DNA of 41,776 nt from an uncultured bacterium (GCA_947168815.1 CAMVNG010000009.1:1-41776); one strand, 5' to 3'. Positions 30,836 to 41,050 are shown, counted from the stretch's first letter. Translations and numbers: made by a program. Notes: generated by a model not told the origin, from the sequence alone.

Positions 30836-30846
30836 AAAAAGGAAAA

Positions 30847-31434
30847 ATGGAGATAGAATATAAGAAAAAAATACGTAGAATTTATGCAAAAGAAAAAGAT
30901 GGGGATATTTTACTAGTTATCCCTTTTTCTCTTAAAGACGATAAAAAGTCTTTAGAATTTGGATTACAACTTGTAGAAAAATTAAAGAAAAAACTTTCAA
31001 AAAAGAAAAGAGTAGAAATTATAACAGACACTCAAGTACTTCTATTTTGAGAATATATTCTAAAATCAGAATTACCAAATAATTTAACAACAGAAAAAAA
31101 ATGGGCAAACTTTTTTAAGGAAGAGCTTTATGAATACGCAAATCCATTACTTCAAGAAATATCTAACAAACTTTGATTCAAAGATGTTCCATTAAGAATT
31201 AGAAAAGTAAGAACAGTTCGGGGAACTTGTAGTCATGATAATCGTATTTTACTTAATCAAACATTGGTTCACTTACCAACTAGGTTAATTAGGTATGTTA
31301 TTATTCATGAAGCATGTCACTTGGTTCAAAAAAATCATAGTGAAAAGTTTTGGAATCTAGTAGAAAACTATTGTCCTCAATATAAAGAACTTAGGAAAGA
31401 ACTAAAAAATCAGATATTACTCCAAAAGAGTTAA
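30847..31434 (+). CDS. YgjP-like (DUF45) metallopeptidase
   Basis: A 195-residue protein of the M48-related YgjP family. The C-terminal part has RTVRGTCSHDNRILLNQTLV, then YVIIHEACHLVQKNHSEKFW with HExxH at about 154-158 and the extra histidine in KNHS, and CPQYKELRKEL. This order matches WSSCS...HELAHL...NHS of the family. Substrate unknown; no membrane segment. It starts 11 nt after smpB and ends the operon before the pilB promoter. In about 137 nt of AT-rich sequence after it I see only that promoter. Confidence 0.8.
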
Positions 31435-31503
31435 AAAAAATACAACCTATTTTCTCAGAAAAATAATGACACCCTAAATTGAAGAAAAAAAGCACTGCAT
31501 TTT

Positions 31504-31532
31504 TTGATTTTTTTTGAAATTTTGATTATAAT
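31504..31532 (+). promoter_or_regulatory. Promoter of the pilB-pilC operon
   Basis: TTGATT (31504-31509) and a perfect TATAAT (31527-31532) are 17 nt apart, with the ATG 39 nt after the -10. A T-rich stretch fills the spacer. Confidence 0.6.
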
Positions 31533-31570
31533 TAGTTTGTTTTAAGAAACTTTACTGTGAAGCGATAAGT

Positions 31571-32890
31571 ATGGAAACAGCAGATTTTAGGGCACAATTA
31601 CAGCAATCAATACTTAGATCAGACATCGTGAAGATTTTTGATAATCTTTTAACTATTGCTGTAGAAGAAGGTGCCTCAGATATCCATATTGAGCCTCTTG
31701 AAAACTACTCTAGAATCAGGTTAAGAATTGACTGAGTGCTTCAAGAATTGATACAGTATCCTAGATCTCTCCATGAATCCGTAATTTCTAAATTTAAGAT
31801 TGAATCTGGACAAATGAGACCAGATGAAAAGAGACTTCCACAGGATGCCAGAGTTTCTTCAATTACACAAACGAATAAAGAAATCGATCTGCGTGCGAAC
31901 ACTTTACCTACAGTATGGTGAGAAAAGCTCGTAATGCGTATCGTGGATAAATCAAAAGCAATTCCAGCCCTCAATACACTAGGTATTGTTGGTTCAAATA
32001 AAGTTTCTATCGAAAAACACCTTCAAGATCCGAACGGTATTTTGTTAAATACTGGGCCTACTGGTTCTTGAAAAACTACAACTCTATATGCTGCCCTTAA
32101 TGAAATTAATGATATTGAAAGAAATATTATTACATATGAAGATCCGGTAGAAAATAAAATGGAAGGATTAAACCAATCACAAGTAAGATCAGATATTGGT
32201 TATACTTTTCTTTCAGGTTTGAGATCTGCCCTAAGACAAGACCCTGATGTTATCATGGTATGAGAAATTCGTGATAAGGAGACTCTAGAAATGGCCATGG
32301 AATCTGCCATGACATGACACTTGGTGTTCTCTACAATCCATACGAACTCAGCCGTAGAAACCCTTACCAGAGCCTTCAATCTTTGAGCAAAACCATTTAT
32401 GGTAGCAGGTACTTTTAACCTCGTAATTGCGCAAAGACTTTGTAGAAATATTTGTCCTAACTGTAGAACAGTTGCTAATTTTAAAACAGATCCAAGATAT
32501 TTAAATGCCTTGGAAACTTTTAAGGAATTTGATCAAGAAGCTCTTAAGAGTGAACTTATAAGTAGAGGTATCACAGGTCAAGAATGGTCTGCATTTATTA
32601 AGGATGGAGCAATTACAGTAGGTACAGGTAAAGATCCTAAGACAGGTGGTATTTGTCCTGTTTGTTGAGGTTCTGGATATAAAGGTAGAGTTTGAATCTA
32701 TGAACTAATGGACTATTCAGATGATATTAAGAGTCTAATTTTGGATGGTAAATCTGCATTCGATATTTGACACTATGCCTTAGCAAAAGGTATGATTGAT
32801 CTTGAAAGAGATGGAATCTTTAAAATTATGAAATGAATGACAAATCTTGATGAACTTTACAGATTCGTAAGACTTAGAAATAAAAAATAG
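31571..32890 (+). CDS. pilB: Type IV pilus assembly ATPase PilB/GspE-like
   Basis: The hexameric secretion ATPase that powers pilus extension. The 439-residue protein starts directly in the N2-like domain ([20 protein letters not shown]), so the N-terminal MshEN/N1 domain of typical PilB (about 560 residues) is missing. The catalytic core shows GPTGSGKT (about 162-169), the Asp box ITYEDPVEN, Walker B PDVIMVGEIRD and the His box [12 protein letters not shown] four-cysteine zinc site follows ([10 protein letters not shown] and GGICPVCGGSGYKG), typical of PilB/GspE. The gene uses GGT more than most genes here, which may reflect strong expression. pilC follows 28 nt on. Confidence 0.9.
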
Positions 32891-32918
32891 TATGTTTACC
32901 AAAGACTAAAAAATAAAA

Positions 32919-34004
32919 ATGAAAAAAAATTTTATAGACGATTTAATTCAACAGTTCAATAAACCTAGTCTTAAAGAAAAGGTAAACTTTTTTAGACTTT
33001 TAGCTGTATCTCAAAATGCAGGTCTTGGTATCAGAGAATCATTAGTATCAATCAATAAATCAGAGGCTAACAAAACACTTAGAGATATGATTGATGGAAT
33101 GATTTATTCTCTTACTGAATGATCTTCTCTTGCTGATGCATTAGCAGAATATGATTACTTTTTTGCATCAGAAGAAATTGAACTTATTAGATCTGCTCAA
33201 GTTACAGGTAACATGTCTTCAGTAGTAGCTCAGCTTGCAGAGGAGCTAGAAAATTCACAAGAAATTAACTCAAAGATTTCAAAAGCAATGAGTTACCCAA
33301 TTATGATTTTATGAATTGCAGTCGTTGCCGTAATTGTGATTCTTGTATACGTAATGCCTGGAATGGTGGAGATGTTTACACAAGGAGATGCAGAACTTCC
33401 AGCAATTACACAATTTATGCTCGATCTTTCAGACTTTTTTAAAGAATATTGGCTTATCCTTTTTGTGAGTGTTGCATGAGCTATTGCTTGATATAAGTTT
33501 GCATATAGTAAGATAATTCTTTTTAAAATATTTATGGATACCTTGTTTGTAAAAACTCCTGTAATTTGAGATGTTGTAAAAACATATTACATGTATAAGT
33601 TTTCAAATCTTCTTTCACAATTCTATGAAGCATGAGTTTCTCCAGTAGTTTCATTAAATCTTTTAGCGAGTATTTTTGATAATTTTAATTATAAGAAGAA
33701 GATGCTTGATGCAAAATCAGATCTTGAATCATGATTTACATTATATGAAGCATTATCTGCATCTTACCTTTTTGACCCAATCTTAACGCAGATTATTAAC
33801 GTGTGAGAAAACACTTGATCATTAACAAGTGTACTTGCAAAAATGGCAATCTTCTATCGTAATAATTTTAGAAATACAATTGATATGGCAACTTCATTAA
33901 TTCAGCCGATATTTATGGTGCTTATCGCATCTGTAGTATGATTAATTGTGGCTGCCATCTATCTTCCAATGGCTGATATGCTTCAAGCTGTGCAAAATCT
34001 TTAA
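32919..34004 (+). CDS. pilC: Type IV pilus inner-membrane platform PilC/GspF-like
   Basis: The platform protein around which the pilus ATPase acts. The 361-residue protein has two GspF repeats: the first with FRLLAVSQNAGLGIRESL and EEIELIRSAQVTGNMSSVVA (about 25-105), the second with FSNLLSQFYEAGVSPVVSLN and DPILTQIINVGENTGSLTSV. Three membrane segments lie at about 125-150, 168-190 and 325-350. The first repeat begins close to the N-terminus, so the N-terminal extension common in PilC is short. A secreted protein gene follows 16 nt on. pilT, pilM-Q and the prepilin peptidase are not in this window. Confidence 0.88.
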
Positions 34005-34020
34005 TTTATTTTGTGTGAAA

Positions 34021-34695
34021 ATGAAAAAACAAGTTATAGGAATACTTGCTATAGCTGTGTTTGGATGTATCAGTATCACTTCTGCTTCAAGAGTAACTGA
34101 AATAATCCAATATCATTTTCAATATTGAACAAATGCTGGAGTAAAATATGAATCAAATGAAACAGCAAAGTGAGATAATGCAGATCTTTGGTTCGTACTT
34201 TCTCAAGCTGATAATTTTTTAAAAGAAAATATTACTAAATTATTATCAAATTCAGAGGATAGGTCTTCAAATTTCTCAAGATATCTTACTGATGGAATTT
34301 GATTGATTAATGCTTTAGGATACCAAAAGAATTCTTTAAATAATGAGCTTCAAAGTATAGCAAGAAAGATACAACTTTGTGAAAATCAACTTTCAACTGC
34401 GAATCAACAATATAGATTAAGCTTAGATAATTGGAATGAAAATGGTTTTTATCAGGCTGTTGAAAAGGCAAAAAAAGCAAGAAGCTGTTTATGAGAGGAA
34501 TATGTTAGTCAAAATGCAGTAAAAACATTACTTGCTCATGTTCAATCCTATTTAACATCAGTAACAAGAAGAGTAAATTATTTAAAAAATAATCAATCAC
34601 TGATTCTTAAACATTATGATATACTAAAACCATCATTACTAAAAGAATTGTACCCGATAGCGGTTCAATTAGAAAATCAAAGTAAGGCTCTTTAA
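34021..34695 (+). CDS. Secreted helical protein in the pilus operon
   Basis: I do not recognise the family. The 224-residue protein begins with a signal peptide (MKKQVIGILAIAVFGCISIT, with SASRV after it), followed by a mostly helical, Asn/Gln/Ser-rich body with heptad-like stretches (NSLNNELQSIARKIQLCENQ). Two cysteines are about 35 residues apart. The position directly after pilC, with a 16-nt gap, suggests a role with the pilus or at the cell surface; that is inference. Its TAA lies within the hairpin of a terminator, so it is the last gene of the operon. Confidence 0.7.
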
Positions 34696-34707
34696 TGAGC
34701 TTTTTTT
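34684..34707 (+). terminator. Terminator of the pilBC operon
   Basis: AAGGCTC (34684-34690) pairs with GAGCTTT (34697-34703), including one G-T pair, around a 6-nt loop, and a run of seven T follows. The stop codon of the upstream gene falls in the loop. Confidence 0.65.
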
Positions 34708-37195
34708 AAATATCGTAAGCAAGAATATAAGAAGCTATTTGTTTGAAAATAGGTCATGCAGTGAATCATCACCATTGGCTTCTTCTTGGACGACGAATCC
34801 AAATTAAAACAACGTATTTTGGATTATCAACACTAATTACACCTGCAAAAGTTCCATTAGTCCATCCTTCTCATCTTCAGTATTTTCAACGGAATGCAAT
34901 CTGCGCTGTTCAACTTTTTGCACCAAGTTTTACTTCAGGAATATTTGCATTAACGAGCTCATTATTATTATTTAGGACTTCCCATAGTCATTGCGTAATT
35001 GCTTTTGAAGTGGAATCTTTTAAAAGCTTTTTCTTGTCTTGATATGATGAAATCTCTTGTTCTGTATTTTCAACTCATTTATTAATAATCTGAGAAATAA
35101 TAGTTGGCTTTATATAATATCCTCAATTAACAAGCGTAGCATAAGCTGCAGCTAATTGAATTTGTGTAACAGTTAATCACTGACCAAATGAATTGTTAAA
35201 GAATTGGGCTAATGATACAGTGTTTTCTTTTCACAAATATCATGGTTTTTCTCATGCTAATTCAATACCTGTTTCTTCTCAAAATCCAAATTTATTCAGA
35301 TAGTTATAGAAAGCATATTTTTGAATTTTTTGAACAATATTTACCATTCAGATGTTACAAGACCAAATTAATGCATGTAAGAAATTATGGGTTCATTCAC
35401 AAACTTTTGTTGCATTTTTAATGGTAAATGGACCAACATCAACAAATCATTTATCTACATATGTATCATTTAGGGAAACTTCATCAGTATCAAGACCAAT
35501 TGCTGTAGTAAAAGATTTAAAAATACTACCTGGCTCAAAAGGTGTAGAGATGTTATTATCAACAAAAACCTGTGATCAGTAAATGTTGCTCTCTATAAAT
35601 TTTTGAAGTCAGGTATTTTGTCTTTCAGCAACTGTAGCAGCTCTATAATTTCCTCAAGTATAAATGAAAACAGGTATTTCATTATAACTCAAATCATCAA
35701 TAATATGTGCATATTCTTCACCTAGTGGTTGTAAAGTATATGCATCATTATAACTATTAGGATTAAAACTTGGAGCACTAACAGATGCTTTAACTTTTCC
35801 ATTTTCACTATCAAGAACAAGAATACTTATAGCATCAGCTCTAAGATCTTTTAGTTGTTGTTTTGCTATCTGTTCAGCCTCTCTTTGAAGTCCAATATCA
35901 ATTGTAACATAAATATCGCTTCAATCAACAGGTTGAATAATTTCAAATTCATTTGTTCAAACATTACCAGCCATTCAAGAGCTTCTACCTTTAATTTCCC
36001 CCTTTCTACCTTTTAACATTTCGTCATAGTATTGTTCGATTCAGTAATAAGCAACTCAATTCCTGTCAACAAATCAAAGAATATTCGCCATAAAGTCACC
36101 ATACGGATAATATCTTGTAGAATAAGGTTCTAGAATTAGACCGTAAAGTACAGGGATTCAAATAAAGCGGTTATTTGTTGGATCTTTCTTTGATTTTTCA
36201 TTTTGATGTTCAGTCTTAAGGTTTCTAACTTCTTCAGCCAATTCCGGATTTAATCAAGAAATAAGTTTAATATATCTTCGTTCTTGGTAATCAAAGAGTT
36301 TTTCAAAATTCTCTCCTATTGGATATTTCCATTTTTGTAAGATTGCCTTTAGTTGTGCAATAGCACGAGATTTATTCACAACCATTGCTGGAACAACGTA
36401 AATATAGTTCTCTTTTTCTATAGAAATGAAAGGGAGATTTAATTGTTTCAGCTCTTCTAAAAATCTTGGTTCTGTAAAATATCATAGATAATTAGAGGTT
36501 TTCACTCCAATCTGAATTTTGTCATTAAGTCTTTGTTTTATAAGCTCCATAGCTTTGTTTTCAGAAAACTCTTCAACAACTCTATTATATTGATCATTAA
36601 AGCCTGTAAAATCAAAAGTATCATATTCAGAAGATCTTATTCATTGACCATAATAGAAGAGATCTGGCTTTTTAGGGAGAAGTTCTACTCAAGCAAAAAG
36701 CTCAACATTTCTAACGCACTCTGCTTTAGTAGGTTCTTTCATACCATTAATAACACAAAGATGTTTATAAATTATTGGAGCAATAAGATCTATAAAACGA
36801 GGCTTCATTGGTCAAACAGGAAGTCACTTAGCTGCATTTTCGGAAGGAAATTCTGTCAAATCCTTTGGATCTAAAGCCAAATCATATAATGTAATGTTTT
36901 CTGTTAATTGAACTGCGTGTCATCATTTATCTAATGCAAAAATATTTCCTCTTTCAGGAGTAAGAGAGGATTCTTTGTAGTGTAGTTTACTTAACTGAAT
37001 ATCATATTCATCGTGTTTAACGATTTGAAGCCAAAAAAGTCTTGCTATTAAGATAAAGAACAAGAACAAAAAAAACACTATCAAAGTAAGCTCTTTGCTG
37101 TTAATGGTTTCTTTTATAAAAGGAATATTTAAGAATATTTGAATCAAAGACGCACTTTTCTTTTTAGGTTTTTTTGGTCAATAAAGACTATTCAT
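34706..37195 (-). CDS. Class B penicillin-binding protein (FtsI/PBP2-like transpeptidase)
   Basis: A monofunctional D,D-transpeptidase that cross-links peptidoglycan during division or elongation. The 829-residue protein has a basic cytoplasmic start (MNSLYGPKKPKKKS), one membrane helix (about 38-58), the dimerisation domain starting at TPERGNIFALD, and a transpeptidase domain with all three motifs: SIFK (Ser557, Lys560), SCN (612-614) and KSGT (about 760). It is larger than E. coli FtsI (588) because of a long region between the anchor and the catalytic domain. The KSGT glycine is TGA. It follows the prepilin gene by 15 nt on the same strand, an unusual pairing. FtsI or PBP2 cannot be told apart by eye. 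Confidence 0.9.
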
Positions 37196-37210
37196 TAAGA
37201 TATAACAAAA

Positions 37211-38215
37211 TTATTGTATATAAAATCCTTTAGTATCAAAGATATTCTCCAATGTATACTGAAAATTTCCAGTTCATGACCAGTTCCTATTCGATGCTAA
37301 GTGATCACTTAGTCATGCAGTAAGTGAAATTTTAATATAAGGATTAATTTGTTGTTCTAAACTGGCCCGAGCATAATCAGGCTTTCTTATTGGGAAAATA
37401 TCTATTTTCCAATTAAGAATATTAATTTTTTCATCAAACAAATCTACCCATCAATCATCAATACTTCCAGGTAATTTAAATCAAGGATATATAGTAGTAT
37501 TTACATCAGCTCATGTACATATAAACATTTGATCTATATCACAAGCCCAGGTATCTACTTGTCCATCAAAGACACCAGAATCACTAGCAGCATCAACTTT
37601 ATGGGTACTTCAAGCATCAAATCACCTTAACTTGAGCATTTGAATTCAATAATATCAACTTCAATATTTTTTATTATCTCATGTGTATTCATGCAAATAT
37701 CTTCTGAGGAAGATTCTTCTATATCCATCATGAGAGATAAGGTATAATTCTTTTATATTACTTGGATCGATAGCGTCAACTCCTTCTCATCTATCTCTAT
37801 CATCTGCATCTCAAACACTACTTCAATCTCAATCAGTATCTGTACCATAATACCAAAAAGTATTTTTATATTCTCCGAAAGAGCAAGTATTAGAACAAGT
37901 AGAACTATATTTTAGCTGGTGATTTGTGTTTCAGTTTCCATAGTGAGTCCGTTCCTTACAGTATCAGTTTTTCAAAGTACATCCTACATTTTTTCTATTA
38001 AAGTATTCCTCATAATCAACAGTGTAATCTTGGAATAAGATAGCGAATCTATCCATTGCATCATTAGTTTGCTGAATAAGTGTTTGTCTTGCATCATTAA
38101 AATTTTTAACTTTTGGAAGAGTTTCCAATAGTCTATACATAGTAACAATAATAGATGCTGAAATCATAACAACTAGGAGGATTTCTATAAGTGTGAATCA
38201 CTTTTTTCTTAACAT
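37211..38215 (-). CDS. Type IV prepilin-like protein
   Basis: The 334-residue protein begins MLRKKGFTLIEILLVVMISA, the class III signal cleaved and methylated by prepilin peptidase between Gly6 and Phe7, with Glu at mature position 5. The critical Gly6 is a TGA codon. The hydrophobic helix is followed by a long mature domain rich in Asp, Asn and Tyr, with several cysteines (TCSNTCSFG, WACDIDQMFICTG) and an Asp/Gly-rich segment (TDTDGDGSSVGDADDRDRGE) that could bind calcium. It is larger than a typical major pilin (about 150), so it may be a minor pilin or adhesin. It is upstream of the class B PBP gene. Pilus genes pilB and pilC lie on the opposite strand beyond that. Confidence 0.82.
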
Positions 38216-38235
38216 GACATAACGATTAACATTAA

Positions 38236-38270
38236 ATACAAAAATTCTCCCTAAAATCTCAGGAGAATTC
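38236..38270 (-). terminator. Terminator between the wall-binding protein and prepilin genes
   Basis: AATTCTCC (38243-38250) pairs with GGAGAATT (38262-38269) over an 11-nt loop, and TTTTGTATTT follows on the minus strand. It begins 9 nt after the stop of the upstream gene. Confidence 0.65.
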
Positions 38271-38277
38271 TTTCTAA

Positions 38278-39735
38278 CTATTGTAATAAAGCATTCATTC
38301 TAGCTCTTGTTGCAGTACCGAACCATCCATAAGCAGATTTATCCTTTTCATTACCAGTGATAATACTTTCTTTTAATTGGAAATGATAAACAGCTTCTAT
38401 GGTTGCAGGTGAATAAACACCAGTTATTTCTCCATTATAATATCACCAGTTCTTAAGAACTGTCTGAAGAGTTTTTACTTGCTCATGATATTGATTCTTT
38501 TTAAATGCTTGAGTAAATGTTACTGATACAACAGCAGGTGTAGATTCTGCTGCAGAATTAGTTTCCTCTACAACATCTCAAGTTGTTGTTTCTTGAACAG
38601 GAGAAATAGATTCTAACATATTCCTAAATTTTCTAGCTGAGTTTCTTATAAGCTTTTCTGCATCTTTTTGGAAATATGTTACTGAAGGAGTCTCAAGGAT
38701 AGACATGTTAATTCTTTCATCTTCAATCGCATCAGTAAGAAGATTTAATCATTCAATAATAGCATTGCTTGATTCTTGAACTCATTCAGTATATCTAGTA
38801 ATATTGAAACTTGTCGTTAACAAAAGAGAACAATCTAAGTTTTTATCACTACCAAGGAATTGTTTATCAATATTAGCTTTTTTTTCTAATAAATTTTCAT
38901 ATTTTTCATAATCAAAGATTCCAGAGAAGAGATAGAATTCAGCTTTTTTAATTTCTGTTCTAAACTTAGCCATATAGTTTTCTTTGTTTACATAATATTG
39001 AGCTTGAACCTCTCATGATGGTTGATACTTTGCTATGGTTTCTGCTATAATCTTATCTAATTGAGCTTCATATTGAGCCTCTACTTCTTCTCTTGCTTTC
39101 TCAAGATCCTTTAAAAGAGTTGAAACTTTGTTAATTGCTCAAGAGAATGCATCTAAAGCTTTTGTAGCGTTATTTGCTGAATTTTGAATAAGTTCAAAAG
39201 CATCCAATTTAACGGCTAATCAATTAAGAAGATCTTTATTGTTATCAACATAAGCTAAGAAATTTTCCTTTGCCTTTGTGGCTTTTACATAATAATCTGT
39301 TTCAAGATCTGAAATCTTTTGTGCGTTCTGATTGTAGTAGGTATCTAGTGTGTTTCAAAAAACGATAGGATCTTCACTTGTTAGACCATAATTTAATCTT
39401 TTTATATCTCAATCGAGTTTAATATATTCGTTAATAATTGTCTCTTGAAGTCACGAAACAAGTTTATTGAAATCAAGATCTTGGTCTTCTTCAGAGATTG
39501 CTCAGAGGCAACTTGCAGCCTTAAACAATGATGTCTCTGTAATAGCAGAATTTTCCTTTGCTGTACTTTCTAATTTTTGTTTACTATCGTCTAAGTTTTT
39601 TAAGAGTTGTACTCTATTGTTATCCAATTTTTTATTAAATTCATCAATTTGTCATGTTGTTAAACTAGCAGCAAAAGCAGAACTAGACATAACAAAAAAT
39701 CAAAGACCTATAAGAGAAATTCAAAATTTTTTCAT
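38278..39735 (-). CDS. Secreted coiled-coil protein with peptidoglycan-binding domain
   Basis: The 485-residue protein has a signal peptide (GISLIGLGFFVMSSSAFAAS, cleavage likely after AFA), a long alpha-helical, coiled-coil-rich region (about 25-400: LDNNRVQLLKNLDDSKQKLE, VSTLLKDLEKAREEVEAQYE), a short Thr/Glu/Ser-rich linker (TTTGDVVEETNSAAEST) and a C-terminal peptidoglycan-binding fold of type 1 (EQVKTLQTVLKNWGYYNGEI, GVYSPATIEAVYHFQ, YGWFGTATRARMNALL). It probably binds the wall and presents or spaces the helical part. No catalytic domain is visible. It ends at a terminator before the prepilin gene. Glycines are mixed. Confidence 0.8.
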
Positions 39736-39797
39736 TAGAAAAATACAAAAGATAAATAATATACTAAATGAGTATCGTTTTTATTGAAAAATTCAAG

Positions 39798-39833
39798 TTG
39801 AAATCTTTAAAAAAAACACTAAAAGATTTAGTG
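39798..39833 (+). promoter_or_regulatory. clpP promoter with palindrome over the -10
   Basis: TTGAAA (39798-39803) and TAAAAG (39820-39825) are 16 nt apart. The -10 lies inside a perfect palindrome, CACTAAA-AGA-TTTAGTG (39817-39833), that could bind a repressor; it is not the CIRCE sequence. The start ATG is 45 nt after the -10. Confidence 0.5.
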
Positions 39834-39869
39834 AAAAGACAGAAATTTTTATATATTTTTTGTATTGTT

Positions 39870-40457
39870 ATGACATTAATCCCTACCGTGATTGAAAAAA
39901 CGAAAGCTTGAGAAAGAGCATATGATATTTATTCAAGACTTTTAGAGGATAGAATTATCTTTGTTTGAGAAGAGGTTCATAGTGCTATGGCAAATACAAT
40001 TATTGCTCAAATGCTTTTCCTTGAAAAAAAAGACCCAGATAAAGATGTGATTATGTATATAAACACACCATGAGGTGAAGTAAACTCAGGACTTGCAATT
40101 TATGATACAATGCAAATCTTAAAATGTGATATTCAAACAATTTGTACAGGTTTAGCTGCTTCTATGTGATCTTTACTTTTGGCTTGAGGGACTAAATGAA
40201 AAAGATTTGCACTTCCTCACTCAAGAGTTATGATTCATCAACCTCTTATTGCATGAGGAGGAATTTCAGGACAAGCAACAGATATCCAAATTGAGGCTGA
40301 GGAAATGTTAAAGGTAAAAGAAATTTTGACAGGTATTATTGCTAATCATGCAGGAAAATCATACGATGAAGCTTTGGCAGATATGGAAAGAAATAAATGG
40401 ATGAGCCCAGAAGATGCTCTTGCTTATGGATTGATTGATAAAATTATCGGTAAATAG
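39870..40457 (+). CDS. clpP: ATP-dependent Clp protease proteolytic subunit
   Basis: ClpP is the serine protease barrel that degrades proteins fed by a Clp ATPase. The 195-residue product has the standard N-terminus [38 protein letters not shown], the oxyanion-hole [20 protein letters not shown], catalytic Ser98 in LAASMGSLLLAGG, catalytic His123 in VMIHQPL, and the Asp in the [13 protein letters not shown] region. An in-frame ATG at 39768 would add 34 residues, but that start lies upstream of the promoter, so 39870 is preferred. Oxyanion-hole and active-site glycines are TGA. No clpX is adjacent. A terminator follows. Confidence 0.95.
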
Positions 40458-40482
40458 CTCCCTTCTATCTTCAATAATATAC

Positions 40483-40508
40483 AAAAGCTCTCAATGAGGG
40501 CTTTTTCT
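40483..40508 (+). terminator. Terminator of clpP
   Basis: AAAAGCTCT (40483-40491) pairs with AGGGCTTTT (40497-40505), including one T-G pair, around a 5-nt loop, and TCTTA follows. The stem is 26 nt past the clpP stop. Confidence 0.7.
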
Positions 40509-40535
40509 TATATATTCTTTTTTGTTAATTTCCTC

Positions 40536-40563
40536 TTGAAATATTTTACTAAAAAAGTATAAG
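40536..40563 (+). promoter_or_regulatory. Promoter of the tRNA cluster
   Basis: TTGAAA (40536-40541) and TATAAG (40558-40563) are 16 nt apart. The first tRNA begins 24 nt after the -10. Confidence 0.6.
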
Positions 40564-40586
40564 TTCTGACGGTAATCTTGAACGAT

Positions 40587-40657
40587 TGGGGAATCGTCTA
40601 ATGGTAGGACACCGGACTTTGACTCCGTTTGTCCAGGTTCGAATCCTGGTTCCCCAG
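40587..40657 (+). tRNA. tRNA-Gln (anticodon TTG)
   Basis: Seven-base acceptor TGGGGAA/TTCCCCA, anticodon loop CTTTGAC (TTG), T-loop TTCGAAT. CCA not encoded. First gene of the tRNA cluster. Confidence 0.92.
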
Positions 40658-40662
40658 AATAA

Positions 40663-40737
40663 TGCGGAGTAGAGAAACGGTATCTCGTCGGGCTCATAAC
40701 CCGAAGATAGGTGGTTCAATTCCATCCTCCGCAACCA
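40663..40737 (+). tRNA. Initiator tRNA-fMet (anticodon CAT)
   Basis: Anticodon loop CTCATAA with three G-C pairs (GGG/CCC) in the anticodon stem, and A11-T24 in the D stem, both bacterial initiator features. Position 1-72 is a T-A pair instead of the usual C-A mismatch. CCA is encoded (40735-40737). Confidence 0.88.
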
Positions 40738-40755
40738 AGTAGCTATTTATGCCGA

Positions 40756-40828
40756 TCGGGAGTAGCTTAATCGGTAGAGCATCAGACTCTGAATCTGGGG
40801 GTTACAGGTTCGAATCCTGTCTCCCGAG
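40756..40828 (+). tRNA. tRNA-Gln (anticodon CTG)
   Basis: Acceptor TCGGGAG/CTCCCGA, anticodon loop CTCTGAA (CTG), T-arm ACAGG-TTCGAAT-CCTGT. CCA not encoded. Second glutamine isoacceptor in the cluster. Confidence 0.9.
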
Positions 40829-40855
40829 AATAATATACTCCTTATTGATATAAAT

Positions 40856-40937
40856 GCCGGGATGGTGGAACTGGTAGACACGCTTGGCTTAGAACCAAGT
40901 GCCTTACGGTGTGCAGGTTCAAGTCCTGTTCCCGGTA
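40856..40937 (+). tRNA. tRNA-Leu (anticodon TAG)
   Basis: 82 nt with a long variable arm (TGCCTTACGGTGT), anticodon loop CTTAGAA (TAG), acceptor GCCGGGA with a G1-T72 wobble. CCA not encoded. Confidence 0.92.
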
Positions 40938-41010
40938 ATTATTATCTATATTATGAACTAGGATTTTGTCGCTTCGATTTAATGTTTGTTCATAAAAAGT
41001 AAAAAATCTC

Positions 41011-41038
41011 TTGAAAATGGGTCAGAATTTTGTATAGT
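41011..41038 (+). promoter_or_regulatory. Promoter of tRNA-Asn and rpsT
   Basis: TTGAAA (41011-41016) and TATAGT (41033-41038) are 16 nt apart, ending 12 nt before the tRNA. Same layout as the promoter at 40536. Confidence 0.6.
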
Positions 41039-41050
41039 GTCTTTCGTTAA

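Noticed and set aside
35212-36874. Plus-strand ORFs within the PBP gene
   Set aside because: They are shadows of the minus-strand coding frame, which contains all three penicillin-binding motifs in order.
39768-39869. Longer clpP with an upstream in-frame ATG
   Set aside because: The added residues are Lys/Phe/Ile-rich and unlike ClpP, and the proposed promoter with its palindrome lies within them; the ATG at 39870 gives the standard ClpP N-terminus.
40491-40734. Minus-strand ORFs over the tRNA-Gln and tRNA-fMet genes
   Set aside because: Their 'GTRIRTW' and 'EPGFEPG' sequences are the classic mistranslation of tRNA T-arms.
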